A DNA stretch of 64,000 bases, from positions 186,001-250,000 of the forward strand of contig JADJPQ010000026.1 of assembly GCA_016713175.1 (NCBI GenBank). Reading direction: 5' to 3'. The notes beneath the pieces were generated by a model. It had not been told where the DNA came from. It searched no databases and saw nothing but the letters and a program-made list of their open reading frames with translations. Shown in pieces: positions 25,535 through 34,505 of this stretch; the stretch's first letter is position 1; each line of letters starts with the position of its first letter. The position numbers and the translations under genes are program-made. Source of the stretch: Planctomycetota bacterium (GTDB lineage Bacteria; Planctomycetota; UBA1135; UBA2386).

Positions 25535-26568
25535 AGTCCTCTGTCGTGCTGCTGCTGGCGACCGCCGCGTGGGCGCAGGAGCCGGCGCAGGAACAGGGAC
25601 CGCCGCCGCCGCCGGGCGAGCTGTTGCCGATCGACGGCGTCGCCGCAACCGTCAACGACGTCGCGATCCTGGTGTCGCAGCTGCGGATGGCGACGCGCGC
25701 CGAACAGCGCACGCGCGAGACCGAGCTCGGCCACCCGCCGGGCCCGGCGGAGACCCGGCGAATCCTGGCCAACGAACTGCAGAAGCTCGTCGACAGCCAC
25801 GCGTTGGCGCAGAGCGCCAAGACCCTGGGCATCCTGCCGCCCGACCGCGTCGAGCAGATCTTCCAGGACCAGCTGCGCGAGCAGCAGGAGAGCGAGGTCC
25901 GCGAACTCGGTTCCTGGCTCGAGTTCTCGCGGTCGCTGAAGAACACCAACCGGACCTGGGAGACGTACTACCTCGAGCAACGGCTCGACAAGATGCACCA
26001 GCTGGCGGAAGAACTGACGGTGTGGGCGCGGCTGCAGAACAGCGGCAACCTGTTCATCACGCCGCAGATGATGCGCGACTACTACCGCCGGCAACGCGAC
26101 GAGTTCGTCCACGACGGCGCCGCGATGGTCGCGATCTGCGCGTTCGTCGGCCAGGACGCCGAGCAGGTCGCCCAGGAAGCGGCGGCAATCTGGCGGACCG
26201 AATCGGTCACGTCGCAGGACCTCGAGAAGCGCTTCGGCGACCGCGGCGCCCGGGCGCTGTCGGACGTCGGCCCGATCTCGGCGGCCAGTCGCGAATCGCA
26301 GCCCAAGGAACTGGTCGACTTCGCGCTGGCGGGTCCGAAGGACCAGGTCCATGCGCCGATCCAGATCGGTACGACCTGGCGGGTGTGGAAAGTTGTCGAC
26401 CATCGGCCGGCCGAGGCCCGGCAGTTCGACGATCCGGCCGTCCAGGCGGAGATCCGCCGCCGGCTGACCCGCTTGATCCACGCATCCCTGCGACTGCAGG
26501 CACTGGGCATGGCCCGCGACCGGACCCATGTCTGGTACGCGGCAGACTTCCGGGATCTGGGCCGCTAG
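25507..26568 (+). CDS. SurA/PpiC-type periplasmic peptidyl-prolyl isomerase-like protein
   Basis: A 353-residue protein with a signal peptide (SSVVLLLATAAWAQ), a Pro-rich spacer, then a SurA-like N-terminal chaperone domain (DGVAATVNDVAILVSQLR, long helices). A rotamase-like segment follows from about residue 200 (Q-M-M-R-D-Y-Y-x-x-x-R-D-E-F and a later P-K-E-L-V-D-F-A). SurA-type proteins escort outer-membrane proteins across the periplasm, which supports a diderm cell. It starts inside mfd (28-nt overlap), so the two are likely co-transcribed. The PPIase motif is weak, so it may be a pure chaperone. Confidence 0.75.
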   Translation: MVRFRTAALKSSVVLLLATAAWAQEPAQEQGPPPPPGELLPIDGVAATVNDVAILVSQLRMATRAEQRTRETELGHPPGPAETRRILANELQKLVDSHALAQSAKTLGILPPDRVEQIFQDQLREQQESEVRELGSWLEFSRSLKNTNRTWETYYLEQRLDKMHQLAEELTVWARLQNSGNLFITPQMMRDYYRRQRDEFVHDGAAMVAICAFVGQDAEQVAQEAAAIWRTESVTSQDLEKRFGDRGARALSDVGPISAASRESQPKELVDFALAGPKDQVHAPIQIGTTWRVWKVVDHRPAEARQFDDPAVQAEIRRRLTRLIHASLRLQALGMARDRTHVWYAADFRDLGR

Positions 26569-26671
26569 CCGCCGTTGATCGACTCGTGCCCGCCGAACGC
26601 GCGGTACCTTCGGTGACCCGACCCCCCCGTTGCACCGCCTCGATCGAGCCCGCGGGCGTCTGCGCCAAGTC

Positions 26672-26700
26672 TTGTCAGGACCTGTCCGGGCTGCTCTACT
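26672..26700 (+). promoter_or_regulatory. Candidate promoter upstream of the toroid gene pair
   Basis: TTGTCA (26672-26677), a 17-nt spacer and TCTACT (26695-26700) lie in the 278-nt gap after the chaperone gene. This would leave a 5' leader of about 140 nt. Nothing else is recognisable in that gap. Confidence 0.3.
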
Positions 26701-26846
26701 TTCCCGTCCCCTCCGCTGAACCCAAGACCCCGGCGACCCGTTGTGCGGATCGCTGCGCCGATGACGAACGTGACGTCCACGTCGATCCCGGCACCCTGCA
26801 CCCACCGGCGCTTGTGACCGGTACCTACTGCTGACCGAGCCGTCCC

Positions 26847-28382
26847 ATGGCCCAACTCGACCCCACCAAGATCAAAGTCGAATCGAATGCGGTTCCCATC
26901 TGGGAGACCGAAACATCCTTCCAGGATGTGATGGCCGAGCAGTTGCGGCATGCGCCGTGGCTGATGCTGTCGATCGTGCTGCACGTCATCGTGTTCGGCC
27001 TGCTGTATGTGCTGATGCCGGCGGACAACAAGAACGCCGCCAAGAACATCACGCAGGTGCAGATGAACGAGGAGCAGAAGGTCGAGGAGCCGCCGCCGCC
27101 GCCGCCGCCGGAGCCGAAGAAGGAAGAGACCAAGGAAGAGCCGATCATCCAGGACAACGAGGTCACCGAGCAGCAGAACGAGGCGTTCGACAACGTCGAC
27201 AACAACGTCACGTCGAAGGAGTCGGCGTTCGATTCCAACCAGTGGAACTCGGCGGTCGGGTTGGGTGGCGGCGCCGGTGGCAAGTATGGCGGTCGGCGCG
27301 GTGGTCGCGGCGGCGGCGGCGGCGGCAAGGCGCAAGCCAAGGCGATCGAAGCCGGTCTGGAGTGGCTGAAGAACCACCAGGACGAAGACGGCAAGTGGGA
27401 CACCGACGGGTTCATGAAGCACGACGTCAACGGCGAGCCGTGCGACGGCCCGGGCAACCCGGTGCATGACGTCGGCGTCACCGGCCTGGCGCTGCTGGCG
27501 TTCCTCGGCGACGGCAGCACGATGCGCAGCGGCCCGTACAAGGAGACCGTCCGCAAGGCGGTCAAGTGGCTGCGCGATCAACAGGACCCCAACAACGGCC
27601 TGTTCGGCACCAACGCCTCGCACGACTTCATCTACAGCCACGCGATCGCCGCCTATGCGATGTGCGAGGCCTATGGGCTGTCGGAGTCGACCACCATCAA
27701 GAAGAACGCCCAGATGGGCATCAACTATCTGGAGTCGCACCGCAACCCGTACTCGGTGTGGCGCTATCAGCCGCGCGACAACGACAACGACACCTCGGTG
27801 ACCGGCTGGTGCATCATGGCCTACGAGTCGGCGCAGTTCTTCAAGCTCGACGTCTCGACCGCCGCGCTGAAGCTGTGTGAAACCTGGCTCGACCAGGTCA
27901 CCGACTCGACGGGCCGGTGCGGCTACACCAAGGCCGGCGAGCCGAGCTCGCGGCACCCGGGCGACCACGGCACTCGCTTCCCGACCGAGAAGGGCGAGGC
28001 GATGACCGCCGTCGGCCTGTTCTGCCGGTACTTCATGGGCCAGGGCGGCGAGAAGGACGATGCCCACAAGGCCGTGATGACTGCGGCCGCCGACCTGATC
28101 CTCACCAAGCCGCCGATCTGGGACACCAAGGCCGGCACGATCGATGAGTACTACTGGTACTACGCCACCTACGCGCTGTTCCAAAAGGGCGGTCGCCACT
28201 GGACCGACTGGTCCAAGAAGCTGGTCGACGCCGTCGTCAAGCCGCAGCGCAGCGACGGCAACTTCAAGGGTTCCTGGGATCCGATCGGCGCCTGGGGCGA
28301 GGACGGCGGGCGCGTCTACACGACGGCGATCCTGGTGCTGACGCTGGAAGCCTACTACCGCTACACCAAGCTGGTCCGCTGA
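26847..28382 (+). CDS. Membrane-anchored prenyltransferase/squalene-cyclase-like toroid protein (copy 1)
   Basis: A 511-residue protein. About 35 cytoplasmic residues lead to a single helix (WLMLSIVLHVIVFGLLYVLM, about 37-57), as in TonB/TolA-type proteins. A Glu/Pro-rich spacer with nine prolines in a row, an acidic stretch and a Gly-rich hinge near 145-155 follow. The rest is an alpha/alpha-toroid of terpenoid-cyclase/prenyltransferase type with repeated W-L-x-x-x-Q-x-x-x-G-x-W/F units (GLEWLKNHQDEDGKWD, AVKWLRDQQDPNNGLF). No squalene cyclase D-x-D-D acid motif is seen, so it is probably a binding module. It is a paralogue of the next gene. Confidence 0.75.
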   Translation: MAQLDPTKIKVESNAVPIWETETSFQDVMAEQLRHAPWLMLSIVLHVIVFGLLYVLMPADNKNAAKNITQVQMNEEQKVEEPPPPPPPEPKKEETKEEPIIQDNEVTEQQNEAFDNVDNNVTSKESAFDSNQWNSAVGLGGGAGGKYGGRRGGRGGGGGGKAQAKAIEAGLEWLKNHQDEDGKWDTDGFMKHDVNGEPCDGPGNPVHDVGVTGLALLAFLGDGSTMRSGPYKETVRKAVKWLRDQQDPNNGLFGTNASHDFIYSHAIAAYAMCEAYGLSESTTIKKNAQMGINYLESHRNPYSVWRYQPRDNDNDTSVTGWCIMAYESAQFFKLDVSTAALKLCETWLDQVTDSTGRCGYTKAGEPSSRHPGDHGTRFPTEKGEAMTAVGLFCRYFMGQGGEKDDAHKAVMTAAADLILTKPPIWDTKAGTIDEYYWYYATYALFQKGGRHWTDWSKKLVDAVVKPQRSDGNFKGSWDPIGAWGEDGGRVYTTAILVLTLEAYYRYTKLVR

Positions 28383-28433
28383 TCCGGAACGCGACGACCA
28401 ACGCCGCGGCCTGAACCGGTCGCCGGCAATCTC

Positions 28434-28465
28434 GAGGCCCGCGCTGCCCCTGGCTCGCGGGCCTC
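28434..28465. terminator. Hairpin between the two toroid genes
   Basis: A perfect 10-bp stem (28434-28443 with 28456-28465, GAGGCCCGCG) encloses a 12-nt loop about 50 nt after the first toroid gene. It is followed by GCTGTTTC, a weak T-tract. It may be a terminator or a partial attenuator separating copy 1 from copy 2. Confidence 0.5.
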
Positions 28466-28643
28466 GCTGTTTCACCGAGGCCCGTTCGCAGCACCTCGGT
28501 GCCCGCCCGCCCTTCGCCTGCGACCGCCGCGGGATTTCAGACCCGCGGCGAACGCAAGCGCGCGCGGCCTCGTTGCATCTGGTCGACGCGATCGTCCCGC
28601 CATCGTCCCGGCCAGACATCGCCCAACCCGGAGGTCATTGCCG

Positions 28644-30143
28644 ATGCATCCTCTCCCGCTCGAAGTCCGTACCCACGGCAACGAGGCGATGTCGTTCCCC
28701 GACTTGATGGCCGAGCAGTTGCGGCGCGCGCCGTGGATCCTGCTGTCGGCGCTGCTGCATGGCACCGCCCTGCTGCTGCTGTGGGCGCTGCTGCCCACCC
28801 ACGCCAAGGCATCACCGATGGCCGCAGCCGAAGTGCAGTTCGCCAACCAGCCGCCGCTCGACCAACCGCCGCCGCCGCCCGAACCGCCGACGGTCACCGA
28901 GACCAGCGAGGTCACGCCGACGATCGCCGACGTCGACCTGCCGGCGACCGACGATGCCACACCAGCCGAGTCGACCGCGTTCGATCCGTTCGACGTCGAT
29001 CGCGAACTGGCTTCAGCCACCGTCGGCATCGCCGGCGGCCCACGCTTTGGCCCCACCGGGCGAGGGCAACGGGGTGGCCCGGGCGGTGGCGGCACGCCAC
29101 TTCCGGCCTGCAAAGCGATCGAGAACGGCCTGCAATGGCTCGCCGCGCATCAGGATGACGACGGCCGTTGGGATGCCGACGGCTTCATGAAGCACGACCT
29201 GGCCGGCGAACCCTGCGATGGTCCGGGCAACCCGGTACACGACGTCGGCGTCACCGGCCTGGCACTGCTGGCATTCCTGGGCGATGGCAGCACCCTGCGC
29301 ACCGGCCCCTACAAGGAGAACGTCCGCCGGGCCGTCCGCTGGTTGCGCGAGCAACAGCACGCCGATACCGGCCTGTTCGGCAGCACGTCGTCGCACGACT
29401 TCATCTACGACCACGCGATCGCCGCCTACGCGATGTGCGAGGCCTACGGGCTGTCGGATTCGGCGACGATCAAGAGGAACGCCCAGGCCGGCATCGACTA
29501 CCTCGAGCGGCACCGCAACCCGTACGCAGTCTGGCGCTACCAGCCGCGCGATGGCGACAACGACGCGTCGGTGACCGGCTGGTGCGTGATGGCCTACGAG
29601 TCGGCCAAGGATCACGGTCTGCTGGTCAACGCCAACGCGCTGCGCCTCGCCGCCACCTGGATCGACGAGGCCACCGGCCCGGACGGCCATTGCGGCTACC
29701 AGCGTCGTGGCGAACCGGGTTCGCGCCACCCCGGCGACCACGGCACCCGCTTCCCGGTCGAGAAGAGCGAAGCGATGACCGCCGTCGGCCTGTTCTGCCG
29801 CTACTTCCTCGGCCAGGATCATCGCGACTCCCCGGTGATGGTAGCAGCCGCGGACCGCCTGCTGCAGCGCCCGCCGGTCTGGGATCCGCGCGCCGGCACG
29901 ATCGACGAGTACTACTGGTACTACGGCACCTACGCGCTCTATCAGCGCGGCGGCGAACCGTGGGTCCGGTGGTCCAAACACCTGCACGGCGCGGTGGTCA
30001 AGACGCAGCTGCAGGACGGCAACCAGAAGGGCTCCTGGGATCCCATCGGCGCCTGGGGCCAGGACGGCGGTCGCGTCTACTCGACCGCGATCCTGACGCT
30101 GACCCTCGAGGCCCACTACCGGTACACCCGACTGGTCCGCTGA
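28644..30143 (+). CDS. Membrane-anchored prenyltransferase/squalene-cyclase-like toroid protein (copy 2)
   Basis: A 499-residue paralogue of the preceding gene with the same plan: short cytoplasmic tail with the shared FPDLMAEQLRRAPW motif, one helix (about 34-54), a Pro-rich spacer, a Gly-rich hinge, then the toroid. The toroids are nearly collinear, sharing KHDxxGEPCDGPGNPVHDVG and GTIDEYYWYY, whereas spacer and helix have diverged. This points to tandem duplication followed by specialisation of the anchor. The ATG at 28644 is chosen because GGAGG (28630-28634) lies 9 nt before it; an upstream TTG at 28638 is too close. Function unknown, probably envelope-located. Confidence 0.75.
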   Translation: MHPLPLEVRTHGNEAMSFPDLMAEQLRRAPWILLSALLHGTALLLLWALLPTHAKASPMAAAEVQFANQPPLDQPPPPPEPPTVTETSEVTPTIADVDLPATDDATPAESTAFDPFDVDRELASATVGIAGGPRFGPTGRGQRGGPGGGGTPLPACKAIENGLQWLAAHQDDDGRWDADGFMKHDLAGEPCDGPGNPVHDVGVTGLALLAFLGDGSTLRTGPYKENVRRAVRWLREQQHADTGLFGSTSSHDFIYDHAIAAYAMCEAYGLSDSATIKRNAQAGIDYLERHRNPYAVWRYQPRDGDNDASVTGWCVMAYESAKDHGLLVNANALRLAATWIDEATGPDGHCGYQRRGEPGSRHPGDHGTRFPVEKSEAMTAVGLFCRYFLGQDHRDSPVMVAAADRLLQRPPVWDPRAGTIDEYYWYYGTYALYQRGGEPWVRWSKHLHGAVVKTQLQDGNQKGSWDPIGAWGQDGGRVYSTAILTLTLEAHYRYTRLVR

Positions 30144-30388
30144 CCACCAAGGCTGCCGTCGCGGCCGACAGGGCCTCGTTTCGCGTCGGTTCCGACGACA
30201 CCGCGGCACCGTTCCTGGACAGCCCAGGAAGACCGCCCGCCGGCAGCACCGGTGGCATCGACGACCTGGCGCCTGCTGTCCAACCGCGGGAATTCCTGAA
30301 GTAGGACTCAAGCCACAGCCGATGGATCCGGCGACGGCGAAGAGCGCAGCAACGCCCGACGCCAGGCAAAGGAACGAGGAACGAACGA

Positions 30389-31216
30389 ATGGGCTTGCGG
30401 GTCAACTCGAACATCGCCTCCCTGAACGCGCAGCGTTCGCTGTCGACGACGACCGAGCGGCTGCAGTCGAACTTCCGCCGGCTGTCGACGGGCCTGCGGA
30501 TCTCGACCGCGGCCGACGACGCCGCCGGCCTGGCGATCTCGGAGCGGTTCCGCGCCCAGATCCGGTCGACCAACCAGGCGATCCGCAACGCCCAGGACGG
30601 CATCTCGCTGACGCAGACCGGCGAAGGCGCACTGAACGAAGTGTCGTCGATCCTGATCCGCATGCGCGAACTGGCGATCCAGGCCAACAACGGCACCGTG
30701 TCGTCGGCCGACCGCGCGACGCTGAACCAGGAATTCGTCGATCTGATCAACGAGATCGACCGCATCGCCCAGTCGACGACCTTCAACGGCGTGCACCTGC
30801 TGGACGGCACGGGCTCGACCATCACGTTCCAGGTCGGTACCGGCATCACGGTCGGCATCGACACGATCCAGCTCAGCACCTCGGACACGCTGGCTTCGAC
30901 GCTCGGCCTGTCGACCCTCGACATCGGCAGCGGCAGCCCGACCATCGCGATCAACCGGCTCGACACCGCGATCAACCAGGTCAGCCGCGTCCGCGGTCAG
31001 TTCGGCGCCGCCCAGAATCGGTTGACGACGACGATCGCCAACCTGCAGATCCAGACCGAGAACCTGAGCGCCGCCGAGTCACGCATCCGCGACGTCGACG
31101 TCGCGGTGGAAACCGCCGCGTTGACGAGGAACTCGATCCTGCAGCAGGCGGCGATCTCGATCCTGGCCCAGGCGAACACGCAGCCGCAGGCGGCGCTGCA
31201 GTTGCTGCAGTCCTAG
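30389..31216 (+). CDS. Flagellin
   Basis: A 275-residue flagellin, the filament subunit exported by the flagellar type III system. The conserved N-terminal D0/D1 part (GLRVNSNIASLNAQRSL, STGLRISTAADDAAGLAIS, NAQDGISLTQTGEGAL) and the C-terminal D0/D1 part (RVRGQFGAAQNRL, ILQQAAISILAQAN) are intact. The central variable region is very short, so the protein is a minimal flagellin. A strong Shine-Dalgarno sequence (GAGGAACGAACGA before ATG) suggests high expression. No flagellar assembly genes adjoin it, and I found no convincing sigma-28 or sigma-54 promoter in the 245-nt gap before it. Confidence 0.93.
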   Translation: MGLRVNSNIASLNAQRSLSTTTERLQSNFRRLSTGLRISTAADDAAGLAISERFRAQIRSTNQAIRNAQDGISLTQTGEGALNEVSSILIRMRELAIQANNGTVSSADRATLNQEFVDLINEIDRIAQSTTFNGVHLLDGTGSTITFQVGTGITVGIDTIQLSTSDTLASTLGLSTLDIGSGSPTIAINRLDTAINQVSRVRGQFGAAQNRLTTTIANLQIQTENLSAAESRIRDVDVAVETAALTRNSILQQAAISILAQANTQPQAALQLLQS

Positions 31217-31274
31217 CGTGCCATCCTCGCCACCGGACCGGCCGACAGCGGCGGCGCCGGCGGCGACGCGAGCC

Positions 31275-31538
31275 TCACTTCATCGCGCCGACGGCGCGCA
31301 TGACCTGGCTCTTGTGGCGCGCGGCCTTGTTGGCGTGGATCGTGTTGTTCTCGGCAGCCTTGTCGATCGACTTGCAGGCCTTGACGGCCAACGTCGCCGC
31401 CTTGGCCTTGTCGCCGGTCTGCACGGCGGCCATGACCGCCTTCATGGTCGTCTTCAGGGTGGACATGCGGGCCTTGTTGGCCAGCCGGTTCTTCTCGCTC
31501 TGACGGTGGCGCTTGAGCGCCTGCTTGCTGTGGGCCAT
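31275..31538 (-). CDS. rpsT: 30S ribosomal protein S20
   Basis: An 87-residue, Lys/Arg-rich helical protein beginning MAHSKQALKRHRQSEKNR, the S20 signature. The C-terminal region with DKAAENNTIHANKAARHKS is also typical. It binds 16S rRNA early in small-subunit assembly. Full length. It is transcribed on the minus strand after the TPR gene, with a hairpin in between, and is convergent with flagellin. Confidence 0.96.
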   Translation of the reverse strand: MAHSKQALKRHRQSEKNRLANKARMSTLKTTMKAVMAAVQTGDKAKAATLAVKACKSIDKAAENNTIHANKAARHKSQVMRAVGAMK

Positions 31539-31586
31539 GGATTCTGGGTTTGGGTTCGGAGTTCTCGGAGTTCGTTCTCTGGTGGG

Positions 31587-31603
31587 CCGGAGCGGCGCTC
31601 CGG
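31587..31603. terminator. Perfect hairpin directly after the TPR gene stop
   Basis: A 7-bp perfect stem (CCGGAGC with GCTCCGG) has a 3-nt loop and abuts the stop codon of the TPR gene at 31604. There is no T-run on either side. It could be an RNA end or stability element between the TPR gene and rpsT and not a classic terminator. Confidence 0.35.
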
Positions 31604-32938
31604 TCAGGATGCCTTCAGTCGTTCGATCTTCTGGGCGACGTCGCGGAAGCCGATGTCCTGTTCGAGGATGCGGGAGAAGTGCTGCAGCGCCGCGTCGCGC
31701 TTGCCTAGCGTCTCGTTGACGACGCCCATTTCGTAGAGCGCTTCCTTGGCCAGCGGCGACGTGCCCGCCGCGGCCAGCGCCTTCTCGAACTGGCCGAGCG
31801 CGAGGTCTGGCAGGTTCTTCTTCTGGAACGCGCGCCCGAGCAGGAACAGGGCCTCGACCTTGCGGCGCGGGTCCTTGATCGCCTGCTGCAGCTCGGCGAT
31901 CGAAGCATCGGCATCGCCGGTGTCGAGCAGGGCGGCACCGAGCTGGAAGCGCAGGCCGAAGTCGGCCGGGTTGCGCTCGACGCGCCGCCGGGCCTCCAGC
32001 ACGCGCGCCTCGAACAGCGCCTGGCGGGCCCGCTGCGCTGCGGCTTCGTCGCCGCGCGCCGCGGCCTTCTGCACCATCTGTTCCTGCAGCCGCAGCCGGA
32101 TCTCACCGGCCTGGTCGGCGACATCGCCATCGCCGGGCGCGAGTTGCCGCAGCCGGTCCAGGCAATCGAGCGCTCCCTGCAGGTCCTTGTCGAGCTCGCG
32201 CAGCTTGGCAACGCGACGAAGCACCTTCTGGTCGTCGGGATTCTCCGCCAGCCTGGCCTCCATCTGCTCCAGTTCGCTGCCGATCTCCTCGGCCGACAAC
32301 TGCAGTCGCTCCTGCCGTTCGAGCTGGCGCTGCTGCTCCTTGTCCTTGATCAGCTCGCGCGAACTCTGCGCCTTGTCGATGCCGGTCGAGCGCAGCGCGC
32401 CCTCGGCCGCCAGGTCCTTGCGAGCCTTCAGCGACTCCTGGTCGCGCGGATCGACCTTCAGCGCCTGCTCGTACATCTGCAGCGCCTGCGCGACCTGGCC
32501 GTGCTCGTAGTACAGCGCCCCTGCCGCTCGCGCCGCCGTCAGACAGCGCGGCTGCGCCTCGGCGAAGCTCGCGAACACCGCCAGCGCCGACTTGCGCAGG
32601 CCGGCCTTGCGCAGCGCCTGGCCGAGCTTCAGGTTGGCCGATTCGGCCATCGGATCGAACACCAGGTAGCGCTCGTAGGCGCGCGCCACGGCGGCGTGGC
32701 GGCGGAACATCCCGCACAATCCGGCGGTCAGCAGATGGATGCCGCCACCCAGCATCGCCGCCAGCTTCGACGGCGGCTTCTGCGCGGCCTTGGCGAACAA
32801 CGCCTTGCGCAACCCGCCGCGCGCATCGCCGTAATCGGGCTGGATCTGCAGCACCTGGGAATAGATCTTGATCGCGAGCGGGAAGTTGCGCCGCTTGACG
32901 GCTTCTGCTGCGTTCTCGAGATGCTTGCCTAGGTCCAT
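31604..32938 (-). CDS. Tetratricopeptide-repeat protein
   Basis: A 444-residue, wholly helical protein of TPR units, for example AVKRRNFPLAIKIYSQVL, GQVAQALQMYEQALKVDP, GDADASIAELQQAIKDP and PDLALGQFEKALAAAG. A long charged helical or coiled-coil stretch lies near 200-260 (Q-Q-R-Q-L-E-R-Q-E-R). A short hydrophobic segment around residues 60-80 (LAAMLGGGIHLLTAGLCGMF) may be a membrane-associated hairpin. TPR proteins are scaffolds and the partners are unknown. The ATG at 32938 was chosen because upstream in-frame codons look non-coding and the first TPR begins here. It is divergent from def. Confidence 0.8.
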   Translation of the reverse strand: MDLGKHLENAAEAVKRRNFPLAIKIYSQVLQIQPDYGDARGGLRKALFAKAAQKPPSKLAAMLGGGIHLLTAGLCGMFRRHAAVARAYERYLVFDPMAESANLKLGQALRKAGLRKSALAVFASFAEAQPRCLTAARAAGALYYEHGQVAQALQMYEQALKVDPRDQESLKARKDLAAEGALRSTGIDKAQSSRELIKDKEQQRQLERQERLQLSAEEIGSELEQMEARLAENPDDQKVLRRVAKLRELDKDLQGALDCLDRLRQLAPGDGDVADQAGEIRLRLQEQMVQKAAARGDEAAAQRARQALFEARVLEARRRVERNPADFGLRFQLGAALLDTGDADASIAELQQAIKDPRRKVEALFLLGRAFQKKNLPDLALGQFEKALAAAGTSPLAKEALYEMGVVNETLGKRDAALQHFSRILEQDIGFRDVAQKIERLKAS

Positions 32939-33038
32939 GTCGCGAGAGTGGGGCGCCCCCGGTGCCTTGACGCGGGGGAAAGGGGCGAAGAATCTACCGG
33001 CCCACGTTCGCGGCCGCAACGGCCGCCAGAGGCCCTTG

Positions 33039-33545
33039 ATGCAAGTCGTCGTCTACCCGGACCCCGTGCTGCGCCGCGGCGGCAAAGAGGTCACCGAATT
33101 CACCCCCGATCTGAAGGCCCTGGCCGACCGTATGTTCGCCGCCATGTACCAGGAGGGCGGGGTCGGCCTGGCGGCCCCGCAGGTGGCGATCGAGCTGAAA
33201 CTGCTGGTCCTGAATCCCGAAGGCAACACCAAGGACCGGTCCGGCGAACGCGTCCTGTGCAACCCGAAGATCACCAGGAAGAAGGGGCGGGAATGGGGTG
33301 AAGAAGGCTGCTTGTCGTTCCCGGGCATCCACGCCGAAGTCGAGCGCTGGCAGAAGATCACGGTGACCTACCGCGACCTCGATGGCACCGAACAGTCGCT
33401 CGACACCGAGGGCTGGCTGGCGCGGATCATCCAGCACGAGATGGACCACCTCGACGGGGTGCTGTTCGTCGACCGCCTGTCGCCGGCGGACCGGTTGCGG
33501 GTCCGCGGCACCCTCGCCGAGCTGGAGAGCCGCGCGAGCCGCTGA
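33039..33545 (+). CDS. def: Peptide deformylase
   Basis: A 168-residue metalloenzyme that removes the formyl group from the initiator methionine of nascent proteins. All three motifs are present: GVGLAAPQ (residues 41-48), EGCLSFPG with the metal ligand Cys91, and QHEMDHLDG with His133, Glu134 and His137. Full length. The gene is followed after 6 nt by ribF, so the two are probably co-transcribed. Confidence 0.97.
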   Translation: MQVVVYPDPVLRRGGKEVTEFTPDLKALADRMFAAMYQEGGVGLAAPQVAIELKLLVLNPEGNTKDRSGERVLCNPKITRKKGREWGEEGCLSFPGIHAEVERWQKITVTYRDLDGTEQSLDTEGWLARIIQHEMDHLDGVLFVDRLSPADRLRVRGTLAELESRASR

Positions 33546-33551
33546 GACGCC

Positions 33552-34505
33552 ATGCGCCTGATCGAAGGCCTGGACGCGCTGCTGCAACTCGACCTGCCCA
33601 CGGTCTACGGCGAACGCGCCGCCGACAGCCGCTCGGTCGTCGCGGTCGGCGTGTTCGATGGCGTGCACCTCGGCCACCAGCGACTCCTGCACGAACTGCT
33701 CGAGCTGTCGGCGACCCTGCAGGCGACGCCGACGGCGATCACGTTCGCCAACCATCCCGACCAGGTGTTGCGCGGCGAGGCCCCGCCATTGCTGGTTTCG
33801 GTGCCACACCGGCTCCGGCTGTTGCGCCGAACCGGCGTCCGGCGGCTGGTGCTGCTGCAGTTCGAGCCGCGACTGCAGTCGATGACCGCACGCATGTTCG
33901 CCGAACAGGTGCTGGTACACCGGCTGCGCACGCGGGCGTTGCTGCTCGGATACGACTCGGCACTCGGCCAGGGTCGCGAAGGCACCCCGACGCGCTTTGC
34001 CGAACTCGGCAGCGAACTCGGCTTCAAGGTCCGCACCGGCCAGCCGTTCACCATCGACGGGGTCCCGGTGTCGTCGACGGCCATCCGCACCGCGATCACC
34101 GCCGGTGACCTGCAACTCGCACAGCGCTACCTCGGCCGCTTCCCGTCGACCTTCGGCGAGGTCTTGCGCGGTGATGGCCGCGGCCGTGGCCTGGGCTTCC
34201 CCACGGCCAACATCGCGCCGCAGACGCCGGTATTGCCGCCGCACGGGGTCTACGCGGTCGAAGTGATCCTCGATGGCAATGTGCTGCGCGGGGTCGCCAA
34301 CCTCGGCGTGCGGCCGACGTTCGCCGGCCGCGATGCCGTTCTCGAAGTGCATCTGTTCGACTACCAGGGCAACCTGTACGGCCGCGAACTGGAGGTCTGC
34401 TTCGTCGTGTTCCTGCGCGGCGAACGGCGTTTTGCCGACGCCGACGAGCTGCGAACCCAGATCGCGCTCGACGTGGTCAGGGCGCGGCAGGCACTGCGGG
34501 CATAG
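33552..34505 (+). CDS. ribF: Bifunctional riboflavin kinase / FAD synthetase
   Basis: A 317-residue enzyme that makes FMN and then FAD from riboflavin. The N-terminal adenylyltransferase domain has GVFDGVHLGHQ (nucleotidyltransferase HxGH-type motif) and DGVPVSSTAIR. The C-terminal kinase domain has GRGLGFPTANI and NLGVRPTF. Length is normal. It begins 6 nt after def. Its last 29 nt overlap the end of the convergent Cfa-like gene, so the two operons converge here. Confidence 0.96.
   Translation: MRLIEGLDALLQLDLPTVYGERAADSRSVVAVGVFDGVHLGHQRLLHELLELSATLQATPTAITFANHPDQVLRGEAPPLLVSVPHRLRLLRRTGVRRLVLLQFEPRLQSMTARMFAEQVLVHRLRTRALLLGYDSALGQGREGTPTRFAELGSELGFKVRTGQPFTIDGVPVSSTAIRTAITAGDLQLAQRYLGRFPSTFGEVLRGDGRGRGLGFPTANIAPQTPVLPPHGVYAVEVILDGNVLRGVANLGVRPTFAGRDAVLEVHLFDYQGNLYGRELEVCFVVFLRGERRFADADELRTQIALDVVRARQALRA

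Noticed and set aside
27290..27340. GGC-rich tract as a microsatellite
   Set aside because: It encodes the Gly-rich hinge of the toroid protein and is interrupted by Arg and Lys codons.
30144..30388. Sigma-28 or sigma-54 promoter of flagellin
   Set aside because: TCAAG and GCCGAT occur but only 5 nt apart, and no TGG-N10-GC pair fits. Not supportable by eye.
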